In this document: piece after piece, positions 8,241 to 17,296 of the stretch
Numbering within the stretch: position 1 is the stretch's first letter
Layout of the letters: every line of letters begins with the position of its first letter
Assembly: GCF_900177425.1 (NCBI RefSeq)
Contig: NZ_LT840184.1
Span: forward strand, 140,308 to 204,307
Origin: Paenibacillus uliginis N3/975
GTDB lineage: Bacteria; Bacillota; Bacilli; Paenibacillales; Paenibacillaceae
Length of the DNA: 64,000 nt
Direction: 5' to 3'
Notes under the pieces: model-generated
Database searches by the model: none
Told to the model about the DNA's origin: nothing
Seen by the model: only the letters and a program-made list of their open reading frames with translations
Translations under genes and position numbers: made by a program

Positions 8241-8878
8241 ATGACGGTTAAGAAATTCGCGGTGACACCGGGCTTTGAGGTCGGGGGAACACTCTTCCGG
8301 CCGGAACAGCTCGCTGTGCTCGGTTCCACTGTAGGGCCTGATGCGCTGATTGAAATGACAACCTTCAAACAGCTGTACGTGGCGATGGATGAAGAGCGGA
8401 TTTCTGAAGTACAGGAGCAGTTGAAGCAGGTCGGTCTGGAGGTACATCCTGCCGGATTCGTATCCAAAAGCCTGATCACATGCACTTTTGCCGGGGTGCA
8501 GAGGATGCCGGGCTGGATGTCGCCAAAAGGCTTGACGAAGCGGTGGCCGATCATGAGGTGCCAAGTCCGCTCAAGATTGGATATGCGGGGTGTGCGCTAG
8601 GCACAAGCGAACCGCTTTTGAAAGACATCGCCGTTGTCAAAATGAAGGACGTATTTGACATCTACATCGGCGGGGAGCCCAAAGGGATCAAGGCAAACAT
8701 CGCTCAGCTATTTATGAAAGGTGTAACGGAAGAACAGCTTCTCCCGATTATCCTCAGACTGATCTTTATATTTCAGGAGAACGGAAAGAAGAAGGAGACC
8801 TACTCCCGATTTGTAAAAAGAATGACGCCAGAAAAGCTGCATGAGCTGGTTAACAGCTCTATAGAGATTACGGCATAA
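8241..8878 (+). pseudogene. Nitrite/sulfite-reductase-like siroheme/4Fe-4S half protein, frameshifted
   Basis: Two overlapping frames encode one protein of about 212 residues resembling a single ferredoxin-like plus 4Fe-4S/siroheme module of nitrite and sulfite reductases. The first frame runs from ATG 8241 (GGGGAG upstream) to SLITCTF. The second resumes at CRGAEDAGLDVAKRL and contains GYAGCALGTSE. The break falls in the run TTTTG at about 8487-8490: one additional T would join the frames as TCTFCRGAED and restore the first cysteine pair, with the second at GC-ALG. It is 28 bases after copA and may belong to the copper operon. It could be a real inactivating deletion, a sequencing error, or recoding. 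Confidence 0.75.
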
Positions 8879-8881
8879 AGA

Positions 8882-8929
8882 TTCATGACAGGATCTCTGG
8901 TCACCGTTGACGGCGGCTTGATCCTGTAA
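8882..8929 (+). pseudogene. Remnant of an SDR gene (C-terminal 15 codons)
   Basis: Directly after the siroheme-like gene, one frame reads FMTGSLVTVDGGLIL and stops. This is the standard C-terminal end of classical short-chain dehydrogenases (TGxxxxVDGG). No upstream part of the gene is present, so it is a deletion scar. It could also be chance, but the motif is specific. Confidence 0.5.
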
Positions 8930-8947
8930 GTATAGTCATTAAACAAC

Positions 8948-9000
8948 AGCCCTCCTTGGAACAGCGTCGAAGGTATACTACGCTTATTCCAAGGAGGGCT
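8948..9000. terminator. Strong bidirectional terminator
   Basis: A perfect 14-base stem (AGCCCTCCTTGGAA and its complement) with a 25-base loop. It is followed by TATTTT on the plus strand and TGTTGTTT on the minus strand. It serves the copper operon and the convergent importer operon ending at 9022. Confidence 0.85.
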
Positions 9001-9021
9001 TATTTTAAAATATAAGATACT

Positions 9022-10638
9022 TTATTTACCGATATTTTGATAGCGTTCATAGGCTTTCTTATAAATATCCATATATTCGGACAAGCCCATTTTCTCTACG
9101 GTCGATACATACTTATCCCAATCGGACATCGGAACTGCTCCTGTGATGAACTTCGCTTCCATTTCATCGATATAGGTGCCCATATCTGAACCAACTGTAG
9201 ACATGAAATCCGTCTCTTCTTCCGTATAGTTAAAGGCACTCCAATGCTCTTTGATCTTGTGCGGCTCTGCCTTTTCACCCACAGCAATCGATTCTGGCAA
9301 AGATTCGGATCCCTTGAAATATTTCGCCTGCACATAGCCCGGGTAGCTGCCTCCAAGCCACGTGATGTATTTTGCCAGTACCTGGTCCATCGTTAGGCCG
9401 TTCGGATTTTTAGTAATCTCCTCCGTAAATTCAAGCTGGCCGTCGGCCGTCTTGGTGTACGTCTGTCCTTCCAATCCCATGAAGTAGAAGGTGGCTCCTT
9501 CGTCGCCGTAAAAGTGGTCGATCCAGCGGACGGTTGCTTCCGGATTTTTGTTCTTGTCTGTAATAACGAACGCGCCTGGCCATACAACAGGAACTTTGAC
9601 GTGGGTATAAAGCTGGTCCCCGTATGGCCCTTTCAGTGCACCAAGTCCGAAGTATCCGGTCTGGTTCATCTGGGTCACCGGATTCGGATTGATGGTCGCT
9701 CCGAATATCCCTTCCTGCCCCTTGGCATACAGCGCACTCGTCTTGATTGTGAAAATCTCGTTGTCGATTAGGCCTTCCGTATAAAGCTTTCGTACATATT
9801 CAATGACATCTTTATACTTCGGATCTGTTCGAAAGAAACGAAGCTCATTCGTAGCAGGGTCCATATCCACATGCTTGTGGCCGAGTCCCCGGTTGCCGAA
9901 GCCCCATGCTCCCCGAAGTTGCTCGATTAACGGGTTGATCCCGGTCCCGGCGTACGGAATTTCATCCTTCTTGCCGTTTCCGTTCAGGTCGGTTTCCTTT
10001 ACAGCCTTTAAATATTGATAGAACTCCTCCGTTGTTGTCGGTTCCTTCATATTCAGCTTATCGAGAAATTCCTGCTTGACCCATAGCGGTGTTCCAATAA
10101 GCATCGGTAGAAACTCAGGGCTGTAGAAGGATGGGAAGGAGTAGATATTGCCGTCGGGCATGGTCAGTCCCTTTTTGAGGTCTGGGTATTTCTCCATCAG
10201 GCTCTTGAAATTCGGCGCGTACTGATCAATCAGATCATTCAGCTTGATAAATGTTCCCTGAGAACCGTATTTCATCAGATCGGATGCAGGCACGCGCGCG
10301 CTGTAAAAGGCATCTGGATAGTCACCACCGGCCAGCGCCAGGTTGCGCTTTTCGGTCAGGTTATCAAACGGGACCAGTTCAAATTTGACGTTGATGTTGG
10401 ACATCTTGGCGTATTCTTTCCAGACGAGTGTTTCCTCAAAATTATTGCCGTTCGTAGGCGCCTTTCCCGTGAAAAAAGTGAGGGATACCGGTTCTTTTAC
10501 GATAGGCATTCCCGTTAAGTTTAAGTTCTCTTTGTTAGCAGCTTTCGTCTGCTCGTCCGTCTTCCCGCCGCATGCGGCAAGCAGGCTTACTATTATGGTT
10601 GCAGCCAGCAATAATGAGACCCAGCTTTTTCTTTTCAT
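9022..10638 (-). CDS. Sugar ABC importer, substrate-binding lipoprotein (LplA type)
   Basis: A 538-residue extracellular binding protein. It has a signal peptide with lipobox LLAACG (Cys23), so it is anchored outside the membrane as a lipoprotein. The long type-1 solute-binding fold with segments such as AGGDYPDAFY, LPDGNIYSFP-like text and VRWIDHFYGDEGATFYF is the LplA/YtcQ group that accompanies two permeases and a shared ATPase. A DLNGNGKKDEIP loop resembles a calcium-binding EF-hand. The ATG at 10638 is used with AAAGGA upstream. It is the last gene of a three-gene unit, with no ATPase gene, as usual for this group, which relies on a distant MsmX-like ATPase. The substrate is not evident. 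Confidence 0.9.
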   Translation of the reverse strand: MKRKSWVSLLLAATIIVSLLAACGGKTDEQTKAANKENLNLTGMPIVKEPVSLTFFTGKAPTNGNNFEETLVWKEYAKMSNINVKFELVPFDNLTEKRNLALAGGDYPDAFYSARVPASDLMKYGSQGTFIKLNDLIDQYAPNFKSLMEKYPDLKKGLTMPDGNIYSFPSFYSPEFLPMLIGTPLWVKQEFLDKLNMKEPTTTEEFYQYLKAVKETDLNGNGKKDEIPYAGTGINPLIEQLRGAWGFGNRGLGHKHVDMDPATNELRFFRTDPKYKDVIEYVRKLYTEGLIDNEIFTIKTSALYAKGQEGIFGATINPNPVTQMNQTGYFGLGALKGPYGDQLYTHVKVPVVWPGAFVITDKNKNPEATVRWIDHFYGDEGATFYFMGLEGQTYTKTADGQLEFTEEITKNPNGLTMDQVLAKYITWLGGSYPGYVQAKYFKGSESLPESIAVGEKAEPHKIKEHWSAFNYTEEETDFMSTVGSDMGTYIDEMEAKFITGAVPMSDWDKYVSTVEKMGLSEYMDIYKKAYERYQNIGK

Positions 10639-10684
10639 CAAATCAACATCCTTTCATTCGGGAAAATGAGATTTTATCATCGTG

Positions 10685-11569
10685 CTAGCCTTTTACGGCT
10701 CCGATCATAACGCCTTTAACAAAATATTTTTGGAGGAACGGATAGAGACAGAGCACAGGCAGGTTCGCCACCATGACAGCAGCGTATTTAATAGCCTCGC
10801 CTTCCATCACAATTCGGGACTGCGTATCATCTCCAATTCCAAGCATCTCCTGCATTTGGCCTTGAATCAAAATTTCCCGCAGAAACAGCTGCAGCGGATA
10901 CTTATCACGATCCGTCAGATAGATCAGAGCACTAAAATAAGCATTCCAATGGCCGACACTGTAGAACAAAATCATGACCGCGATAATAGGCATGGACAGC
11001 GGCAGGACAATCCGGATCAGTGTGCTCATGTTCGAGCTGCCGTCAATTGCCGCAGCCTCCTGGACTTCGTAAGGAATGCCGTTCTGAAAAAATGTTCTCA
11101 TAATCAAAATGTTATAAACGGATACGGCCCCCGGTATGATGAGCGCCCACATGGAATTCAGCATTCCAAGACTCTTTACGAGAAGGTATGTAGGAACCAT
11201 CCCTCCGCTGAAAAACATCGTAAATACCATGAGTGCGGCGATGACATTACGGCCGTAGAAATCTTTTCTTGAGAGCGGATAAGCAGCGGCGATGGACATT
11301 ACCAGATTGATAGCCGTTCCGACAACGGTATACACGATGGTGTTTCCGTACCCGACGAGGATTTCGTTATTTTGAAAAATTTTGCTGTAGCCGACCAGCG
11401 TCAGTTCTTTCGGCCACAGCCACACCTCGCCACGCATGACGGCATCCGGGCTGCTGATGGACGCCATGAGGACGAACACGAGCGGATAGAGCACAGCCAC
11501 ACAAATAAGTATCAAAATGATATGAACGGACCAGTCAAACCACTTTTCGCTTTTACTTTGATTAAACAT
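10685..11569 (-). CDS. Sugar ABC importer permease (LplC/YtcP type)
   Basis: A 294-residue inner-membrane permease with six predicted helices. The cytoplasmic EAA loop that docks the ATPase is visible as EAAAIDGSSNMSTLIRIVLP. The C-terminus ends YFVKGVMIGAVKG, highly typical of this subfamily. There is an ATG-ACA-ATG start cluster: the second ATG (11569) is chosen because AGGAGG lies 9 bases upstream of it, while the first (11575) is only 3 bases away. It follows the partner permease by 13 bases and precedes the binding protein. Confidence 0.9.
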   Translation of the reverse strand: MFNQSKSEKWFDWSVHIILILICVAVLYPLVFVLMASISSPDAVMRGEVWLWPKELTLVGYSKIFQNNEILVGYGNTIVYTVVGTAINLVMSIAAAYPLSRKDFYGRNVIAALMVFTMFFSGGMVPTYLLVKSLGMLNSMWALIIPGAVSVYNILIMRTFFQNGIPYEVQEAAAIDGSSNMSTLIRIVLPLSMPIIAVMILFYSVGHWNAYFSALIYLTDRDKYPLQLFLREILIQGQMQEMLGIGDDTQSRIVMEGEAIKYAAVMVANLPVLCLYPFLQKYFVKGVMIGAVKG

Positions 11570-11582
11570 TGTCATTCACCTC

Positions 11583-12545
11583 CTACCACAGACTCGTGTT
11601 GTTCACTTTACGGGCGATGCGGTTGACGATAACCAGCAGGGTGAAGTTAATAACCGAGTTGAACAGACCAACGGCGGCGGAATAGCTGTACTGCCCGTCG
11701 ATGATCCCCTTGCGGTATACGTGCGTGGAGATGATGTCCGATGCAGGCATGTTAAGCGTATTTTGCATAAGAAATACCTTCTCGAAACCAACGCTGAGCA
11801 AAGAGCCCATATTCAGAATAAGCAGAACGATGATAGTCGGCATAATGCCCGGCAGGTTAATGTGCCAGATCCGCTGCCAGCGGCTTGCGCCATCCACCCG
11901 GGCGGCCTCATGCAGCTGCTGGTCGATCCCGGCCAGTGCTGCCAGATAGATGATGGAGCTCCATCCCATCTGCTGCCAGACGCCGGATAATACAAAAATG
12001 CTCTTGAACCATTCCGGCTGTGTGAGAAAGTCAATCGGCTTCCCGCCAAGCGAGGTGATTAAGGAATTCAACAGGCCTGTTTGCGGTGACAGGAAAATAA
12101 ACAAGACGCCGACCATGACAACCGTGGACAGAAAATGGGGCGCATACGTGATTGTCTGGACGAAGCGGCTGAATTTTTTCGAACGAACCTCGTTAATGAG
12201 CAGCGCGAGGATGATCGGAATCGGAAATCCAACGAGCAGTTGGTACAGTCCAATGCCGAGAGTGTTGCCGAGCAGTCTCCAGAAATAGTAGCTGTCAAAA
12301 AACCGTTCGAAATGCTTGAGTCCGACCCAAGGACTGTCCAGTATCCCTTTGTTAGCGATAAAGTCCTTAAAGGCAATCTGCAAGCCATACATCGGTCCAT
12401 ATTCAAATATGAGAAAGAAAGCGATTACAGGCAGGATCAGCAAGTACAGATCCCAGTTCTTCTTCACGCGTTTGTACACTAGCGAACGGCTCGTTTTGTT
12501 TCGGGACTTTATTGAAGCAGTAGGCACAGGGGGGGGAGTAAGCAA
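11583..12545 (-). CDS. Sugar ABC importer permease (LplB type)
   Basis: A 320-residue permease that pairs with the next gene. An N-terminal cytoplasmic tail rich in Lys/Arg is followed by helices starting at LYLLILPVIAFFLIF, the YGPMYGLQIAFKDF segment diagnostic of LplB, and the EAA loop HEAARVDGASRWQRIWHINLP. It ends NTSLW. Translation appears to begin at TTG 12545, placed 8 bases after AAAGGAG. It is the first gene of the importer operon and diverges from the AraC-type regulator at 12907, which probably controls it. Confidence 0.9.
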   Translation of the reverse strand: MLTPPPVPTASIKSRNKTSRSLVYKRVKKNWDLYLLILPVIAFFLIFEYGPMYGLQIAFKDFIANKGILDSPWVGLKHFERFFDSYYFWRLLGNTLGIGLYQLLVGFPIPIILALLINEVRSKKFSRFVQTITYAPHFLSTVVMVGVLFIFLSPQTGLLNSLITSLGGKPIDFLTQPEWFKSIFVLSGVWQQMGWSSIIYLAALAGIDQQLHEAARVDGASRWQRIWHINLPGIMPTIIVLLILNMGSLLSVGFEKVFLMQNTLNMPASDIISTHVYRKGIIDGQYSYSAAVGLFNSVINFTLLVIVNRIARKVNNTSLW

Positions 12546-12906
12546 GCAAGACTCTCCTTTCTATAGGTCAATCCATGATAGATAAGTTCAAATGGCTCCG
12601 GTGCTTACAACTCCCTTTTTGTGAATTTATCCAATTGATTGAATTAATGTTATTGTACAAGGTCCATGTCAACCTCGTATTAACTGAACGTAAACTTGGG
12701 TCCGCTCCTTTCCGAAGGTTTGTTATGCATCTTAGCAGGGGAGATGTTAAATGTGAATGAACATTTCTTTAAGTCCTTATCGTCTTATTGGCCGGGATAA
12801 AGAAAAGATAACTTTACAAAAAAATGATTGTACATTGCGGAGCCATATTGAGTAAAATGTGGTTGACACATCATCTTCAAACTGTAAAACGGGGGGATAT
12901 GATAAC
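12546..12906. promoter_or_regulatory. Divergent control region between importer and AraC regulator
   Basis: This 361-base stretch has no credible gene. For the leftward importer a TTGACA (complement of 12667-12672) with ATTAAT 18 bases further on is a candidate promoter. For the rightward regulator a TTGACA lies at 12863-12868 without a clear -10 partner. AraC-type half-sites cannot be defined by eye. Confidence 0.4.
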
Positions 12907-15189
12907 TTGAAATGGAAATGGTTAAGGCAGAAGAGCTTTGTTTTCCGGATTTATGTCAGTTTCCTGGTCATCATTTTGCTTTTTTCCGTTTTTAATCTCT
13001 TATCCGTCCATCTGTTTAGCAAAGGCGTACAGAATGAGATCATTCAATACAATCGAATGATGCTGAAAAATACGGCTGAACGCTATCAGACCCATTTTGA
13101 ACGGGTCAAAACGCTGGTGTTCGATATATATTCCAAGGATGAAGTGGTGGCTTTTAATCATCAGATTATGAAGAGAAAGGCAGAAGATATTGACTATAGA
13201 GCTGCAAAGGACATATTGAAGGATCTGCGGACTCAGACGTCCAATCCGATGTTCTATCTGAACAATTTGGTGATTCATTTTGATAAAGGCAATATTGTTT
13301 TGGAGAAAGAAGGCAGTCTCCCAGCAGATATGATGTTTACAAATTTCTATGTGAGCAAGCTTTATCCGGCTTCTTTCTGGAAGAATAATATCCGTTATCC
13401 GGGCAATTTTTTAATGCATTCCGAAAGTGATTTCCAGGTATCAGGTCTGAATGATTCGAATACCGCGGGGATTATTCCGGTTTCTTTTCATATGCCGTCA
13501 TCCCATTATCAGGTTATCGCATTCCTGGATGCGCAGCGGATGAATGAAGCTTTTTATGATGACGCAGAGGATAAGCAGTTTATGATTTTGAAAGGGGACG
13601 GATCGGTTCTGTATCGCACGGCGGGCAGTCTGTCAGCGGATGCCATTCCGGAAATTGATGATGATCAGCCTTACAGGTTATCGGACGGCTATTATTTTTT
13701 TGAGGAAAAGGATACGGAGAACAGCTTAACCTATGTAACAGCGGTGTCTTCAGCCAGCATTGCCGCCCGGGTGCGGAGCACAAACTGGAATCTGGTGTTC
13801 ATATTGACGGTGTCAGTTATCATCGGATTATTGATCTCGATGTACTTTATACGGGGTATCCATCGACCGATCAAACAGTTTATGGCGTCTATTCTTCACC
13901 GGAATCCCGCCAAACTGGAAAGCAGGGTCCATGAATTCGATCTGATTCATCAGAATATTAGGGATTTAATGCTGGAGAAGGAATCGATTCATCGTGAACT
14001 GCAGAACAAGCAATCACTGCTAACCAGCTTTGGTTATATTAACAAGCTCAAGGCGATTGTATCGGATATCAACGAGTGGAAAGATATTGCCGATCTGAAC
14101 GAGCCGTTCTTCCTTGTCTTGTACCAGCTGCATTTCAAGGCGCAATCTGCGGACAATATGCATGTGAAGAGAAGCAGAATGGCGTACTACATACATGAAT
14201 ACATCAATGTGGTCATCTCGGAATCCATTCCCGGCTCTCATACACTCCAAATCGAGAATAATCAGATCATTTCCCTGATCCGCAGGAATGAGATACCGGG
14301 CGATCTCGACAAGGCATTATCCATGCTAAAGGAGCGGCTGGACCATGACCGCAGCTATGTGCTTGTTACGATCGGAATCAGCTCTATATATCCGGACTCT
14401 TCTGAGTTTAACGAAGCTTATACCGAGGTGCTGGAACTGGTTCAGCACGGAAGACCTGTAGACGAAACCCAAATTATTCGCGGCCCGCGGCCAGATGCGG
14501 CATGGCTGGTGTTTACGATGCAGCAGGAGCATGAGCTGTACGCGAATTTGCAGGCCGGCAATGCTCCGTTCTGCATTTCATTTATTGACCGGATGCTTGA
14601 TCAATTTAACAGGAAGGAAGCGAGTATCCGTCAACTGCGCAGGCTCGGGGACGGAATTATTACAAGAGTGATGAAGATTCTGGAGCCTTTCAATGCGGCT
14701 GATAAAGCCATGGCGCGGCAGCAGATGCAGCTAATGATGGAGTGCTGTACACTGGATCATTTCAAGCAATATTTCTCACAGCTGTTTGATACAGCCGCAG
14801 CTATTATCCTGACCAAAAAGGAAGAGCAGGATCCTATTATTTCTTATGTAATGGATTATATCGAGAATCGGGTTGGGAGCGATATCTCGCTGGATCAGCT
14901 GGCGGAGAGTCTGAACCTGTCGGCTGCCTATCTTTCCGTATATATCAAGGAGAAGACTGGAGCCAATTTCAGTGAACACTTTAACACGGTACGGATAAGA
15001 AAAGCGAAGGATCTGCTCTCCGGCAACGAATTGTCGATACAGGAAATAAGTCTTCAGCTCGGATACAGTAATGTGACCTCCTTCAATCGGATGTTCAAGA
15101 AGATGACGGGAATGCCTCCGGGAGAATACCGTAAACGCGAAATGATACACACCGGTCTGGATCGTGATCAGATGCGCACATTATTATAA
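12907..15189 (+). CDS. Membrane-anchored AraC-family sensor-regulator
   Basis: About 760 residues combining an extracellular sensor and DNA-binding domain in one chain. TM1 lies at FRIYVSFLVIILLFSVFNLL, an external region of roughly 250 residues follows, then TM2 (LVFILTVSVIIGLLISMYFI) and a HAMP-like linker (RGIHRPIKQFM). After a cytoplasmic middle region come two helix-turn-helix units of AraC type at the C-terminus (SLDQLAESLNLSAAYLS; IQEISLQLGYSNVTSFNRMFK). TTG 12907 is taken as the start because a GGGGGG ribosome site is 10 bases upstream; the longer frame begins before a possible promoter. It likely senses an extracellular saccharide and activates the divergent importer. Confidence 0.85.
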   Translation: MKWKWLRQKSFVFRIYVSFLVIILLFSVFNLLSVHLFSKGVQNEIIQYNRMMLKNTAERYQTHFERVKTLVFDIYSKDEVVAFNHQIMKRKAEDIDYRAAKDILKDLRTQTSNPMFYLNNLVIHFDKGNIVLEKEGSLPADMMFTNFYVSKLYPASFWKNNIRYPGNFLMHSESDFQVSGLNDSNTAGIIPVSFHMPSSHYQVIAFLDAQRMNEAFYDDAEDKQFMILKGDGSVLYRTAGSLSADAIPEIDDDQPYRLSDGYYFFEEKDTENSLTYVTAVSSASIAARVRSTNWNLVFILTVSVIIGLLISMYFIRGIHRPIKQFMASILHRNPAKLESRVHEFDLIHQNIRDLMLEKESIHRELQNKQSLLTSFGYINKLKAIVSDINEWKDIADLNEPFFLVLYQLHFKAQSADNMHVKRSRMAYYIHEYINVVISESIPGSHTLQIENNQIISLIRRNEIPGDLDKALSMLKERLDHDRSYVLVTIGISSIYPDSSEFNEAYTEVLELVQHGRPVDETQIIRGPRPDAAWLVFTMQQEHELYANLQAGNAPFCISFIDRMLDQFNRKEASIRQLRRLGDGIITRVMKILEPFNAADKAMARQQMQLMMECCTLDHFKQYFSQLFDTAAAIILTKKEEQDPIISYVMDYIENRVGSDISLDQLAESLNLSAAYLSVYIKEKTGANFSEHFNTVRIRKAKDLLSGNELSIQEISLQLGYSNVTSFNRMFKKMTGMPPGEYRKREMIHTGLDRDQMRTLL

Positions 15190-15201
15190 TTACAAAAGAA
15201 T

Positions 15202-15240
15202 ACCAGCCTTCCCCTTGTAAGGGTGAAGGCTGGTCTTTCT
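15202..15240 (+). terminator. Terminator after the AraC regulator
   Basis: ACCAGCCTTC pairs with GAAGGCTGGT around an inner CCCTTGTAAGGG hairpin, followed by CTTTCT. Stem and downstream sequence resemble the terminator at 15947-15985. Confidence 0.8.
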
Positions 15241-15271
15241 ATATATTAGCAACACGGCATAACGATATAAC

Positions 15272-15303
15272 ACACCGTCCTGTGACCTCAGGGCGGTGTT
15301 TTT
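15272..15303 (+). terminator. Second terminator-like hairpin
   Basis: ACACCGTCCTG pairs with CAGGGCGGTGT (one G-U pair), followed by TTTTT. It lies 32 bases beyond the first terminator, with no gene between them. Confidence 0.7.
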
Positions 15304-15422
15304 GGTATGAGCCCTTACTTTTTGATCTTGAATAGGGTTGAACCTATCTGGGGGATCCTGGCAAATTAGGAATTTCATCGACATTGACTGTCTTATGAGA
15401 AAGAGTTAAATTTTTAATTATT

Positions 15423-15439
15423 AATAGTTTTTAACTATT
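15423..15439. promoter_or_regulatory. AT-rich palindrome upstream of the MarR gene
   Basis: AATAGTT and AACTATT flank TTT within a longer A/T-rich stretch (15408-15446), about 50 bases before the MarR start. MarR proteins usually bind palindromes like this in their own promoters, so it is a candidate autoregulatory site. Confidence 0.4.
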
Positions 15440-15489
15440 TAATTTTGCGGGATTTTGGGTTAACACAAAAAGTTATGAGGTGATGGACA

Positions 15490-15918
15490 CTGGACAAAAA
15501 AGAGAAATTATCTTACCTGATAGCTTCACATATGAACAGTTTAGTGGTTGGTTTCTCCAAGCTGTTGGACAACGACCTGACGACTTCTCAATATTTTATC
15601 CTTCAAATGCTTGCAAGCGAAAATATGTATACGAGTTCTGAGATTGCAAGCGCGTTGGATGTCACTCTTTCAGCTGTAACGAACTTGAGCAACAAGCTCG
15701 TCCGCAAAGGGTATGTGGAGCGTATTCCGTCACAGACGGACAGACGAAGTATCTATTTGAAGATTACTGAACAAGGTCTGAACGTTAATGCACAAATGCT
15801 AGAGAGGTACAAGGAACTGACCGATGGGTTAGGGTTCGATTTTTCCGAGCAGGAAGTGGATTTGCTCATTGCATCTTACGAAAGAATGATCGAACGTTTA
15901 CAACAGAACAACCAATAA
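15490..15918 (+). CDS. MarR-family transcriptional regulator, probable CTG start
   Basis: A winged-helix regulator with the MarR recognition region SSEIASALDVTLSAVTNLSNKLVRKGYVER and the wing DRRSIYLKITEQG. The first ATG in frame (15532) has no ribosome site. A CTG at 15490 is preceded by GAGGTG at 7 bases and yields an N-terminus (DKKEKLSYLIASHMNSL) that completes the first dimerisation helix, giving 142 residues. An in-frame TGA at 15481 rules out longer versions. The start is therefore probably CTG, or an ATG/TTG changed by mutation. The target is unknown; the nearest candidate is the convergent oxidoreductase. Confidence 0.8.
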   Translation: MDKKEKLSYLIASHMNSLVVGFSKLLDNDLTTSQYFILQMLASENMYTSSEIASALDVTLSAVTNLSNKLVRKGYVERIPSQTDRRSIYLKITEQGLNVNAQMLERYKELTDGLGFDFSEQEVDLLIASYERMIERLQQNNQ

Positions 15919-15946
15919 TCGTGACGCTTATAGTTACATACAAACA

Positions 15947-15985
15947 AAGACCAGCCTATCCCTAGCATGGGGAAAGGCTGGTCTT
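15947..15985. terminator. Bidirectional terminator between MarR and oxidoreductase genes
   Basis: AAGACCAGCCT pairs with AGGCTGGTCTT, with an inner CCC/GGG pairing, followed by CTTATAT. It is close in sequence to the 15202 terminator including the downstream TATATAT and AGCAACA/AGTAACA bases. Confidence 0.75.
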
Positions 15986-16049
15986 CTTATATATAAGTAA
16001 CAGGGCTAATTAGCCTATATTTAGCTATGGAGTTCTGATTCGTAATTAA

Positions 16050-17093
16050 TCAGGGTTTCGTTATGCCGACATCCGCCAGCAATTCATAGGAACGAAGACG
16101 GGCTTTATGATCATAAATGGCAGACGCCACAATGATCTCATCCGCATCTGTCATGTCCATGAAGCGATCGAGCTGTTGACGCACTGTAGCCGGGCTGCCG
16201 ATCGCGGAGAAGCTTAAAGTGCGTCCGACCACGGCTTTTTCCTGTGGGGTCCAGACCGAATCCATGCTGTCGACCGGAGGCTTAAGCTGACCGGTGCGAC
16301 CACGGATGATGTTCAGAAATTGCTGCTGGGCCGAGGTCGCCAGTCGCTGGGCTTCCTCATCCGTATCTGCACAGATGACATTAACACCAACCATCGCGTA
16401 CGGCGTCTGCAGTTCTCCGGATGGTTTGAAGTTGCTGCGGTACAGATCAAGCGCGGGAAGTAGATAATCCGGCGCAAAGTGGCTGGCAAACGCAAACGGC
16501 AGACCGAGCTGTGCCGAGAGCTGTGCACTGAAGCCGCTAGATCCGAGCAGCCAGATTGGAATATCCAGACCTTCACCCGGAATGGCTCTAACTCTCATTG
16601 AGGAGCCGGATGTCGGATGGAAGTAACTACGAAGCTCGCCCAGCCGTTCAGGGAAATCTTGACCGTCGCTGCCGGGGCCACGCCGCAGTGCGCGCGAAGT
16701 CAGCTGATCTGAACCCGGAGCCCGACCGAGGCCGAGGTCAATGCGGCCCGGGAACAGGGATTCCAGTGTGCCGAACTGCTCTGCTATGACGAGTGGGGAA
16801 TGGTTCGGCAGCATGATTCCGCCGGAACCGACCCGCATTTTTTTCGTGCCGGCTGCGATATGCCCAATTACAACGGACGTGGCTGAGCTTGCAATGCCCG
16901 GCATGTTATGATGCTCTGCCAGCCAGTAGCGGTGATATCCCCACTGTTCGGCATGCTGTGCCAGCTCGAGCGAGTTTCTCAGCGATACAGCTGCTGTGCT
17001 GCCTTCGGTTATCGGAGCCAGATCCAGAATGGATACCGGTATATTTTGAAGCTGCTTGGATGTATGTGAAGAGTTCATATTTTGTTCCGTCAT
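16050..17093 (-). CDS. LLM-class flavin-dependent oxidoreductase
   Basis: A 347-residue member of the bacterial-luciferase-like TIM barrel family, using FMN or F420-type flavin to oxidise an unknown small molecule in the cytoplasm. Diagnostic segments are PVSILDLAPI at the N-terminus, RYWLAEHHNMPGIASS, RVGSGGIMLPNHSPL, the EQFGTLESLFPGRIDLGLGRAPG block and IWLLGSSGFSAQLSAQLG. The latter group defines the MsnO8/YwcH-like subfamily. AAGGAGG lies 8 bases before the ATG. It is a single gene with a promoter at 17143-17170 and converges on the MarR gene. Confidence 0.88.
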   Translation of the reverse strand: MTEQNMNSSHTSKQLQNIPVSILDLAPITEGSTAAVSLRNSLELAQHAEQWGYHRYWLAEHHNMPGIASSATSVVIGHIAAGTKKMRVGSGGIMLPNHSPLVIAEQFGTLESLFPGRIDLGLGRAPGSDQLTSRALRRGPGSDGQDFPERLGELRSYFHPTSGSSMRVRAIPGEGLDIPIWLLGSSGFSAQLSAQLGLPFAFASHFAPDYLLPALDLYRSNFKPSGELQTPYAMVGVNVICADTDEEAQRLATSAQQQFLNIIRGRTGQLKPPVDSMDSVWTPQEKAVVGRTLSFSAIGSPATVRQQLDRFMDMTDADEIIVASAIYDHKARLRSYELLADVGITKP

Positions 17094-17142
17094 CTAAATA
17101 GCCTCCTTAAGATAAGTACTATTTTTTTGTAATACAATAACA

Positions 17143-17170
17143 ATTATATACCTTGTACTGAAATAACCAA
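17143..17170 (-). promoter_or_regulatory. Candidate promoter of the LLM oxidoreductase
   Basis: On the minus strand TTGGTT (17170-17165) and TATAAT (17148-17143) are 16 bases apart, about 50 bases upstream of the start codon. Confidence 0.5.
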
Positions 17171-17296
17171 AATCCTTTGAATGAAAGGTCAAAACGGTTA
17201 CTCTGCTCTTTAGATTGACTCAATAAAGGATTGTCATTGGCATGAGAGACACTTTATTTTTATCTTTTATGCCTTCTGTACCGAAATAGCCATGAA

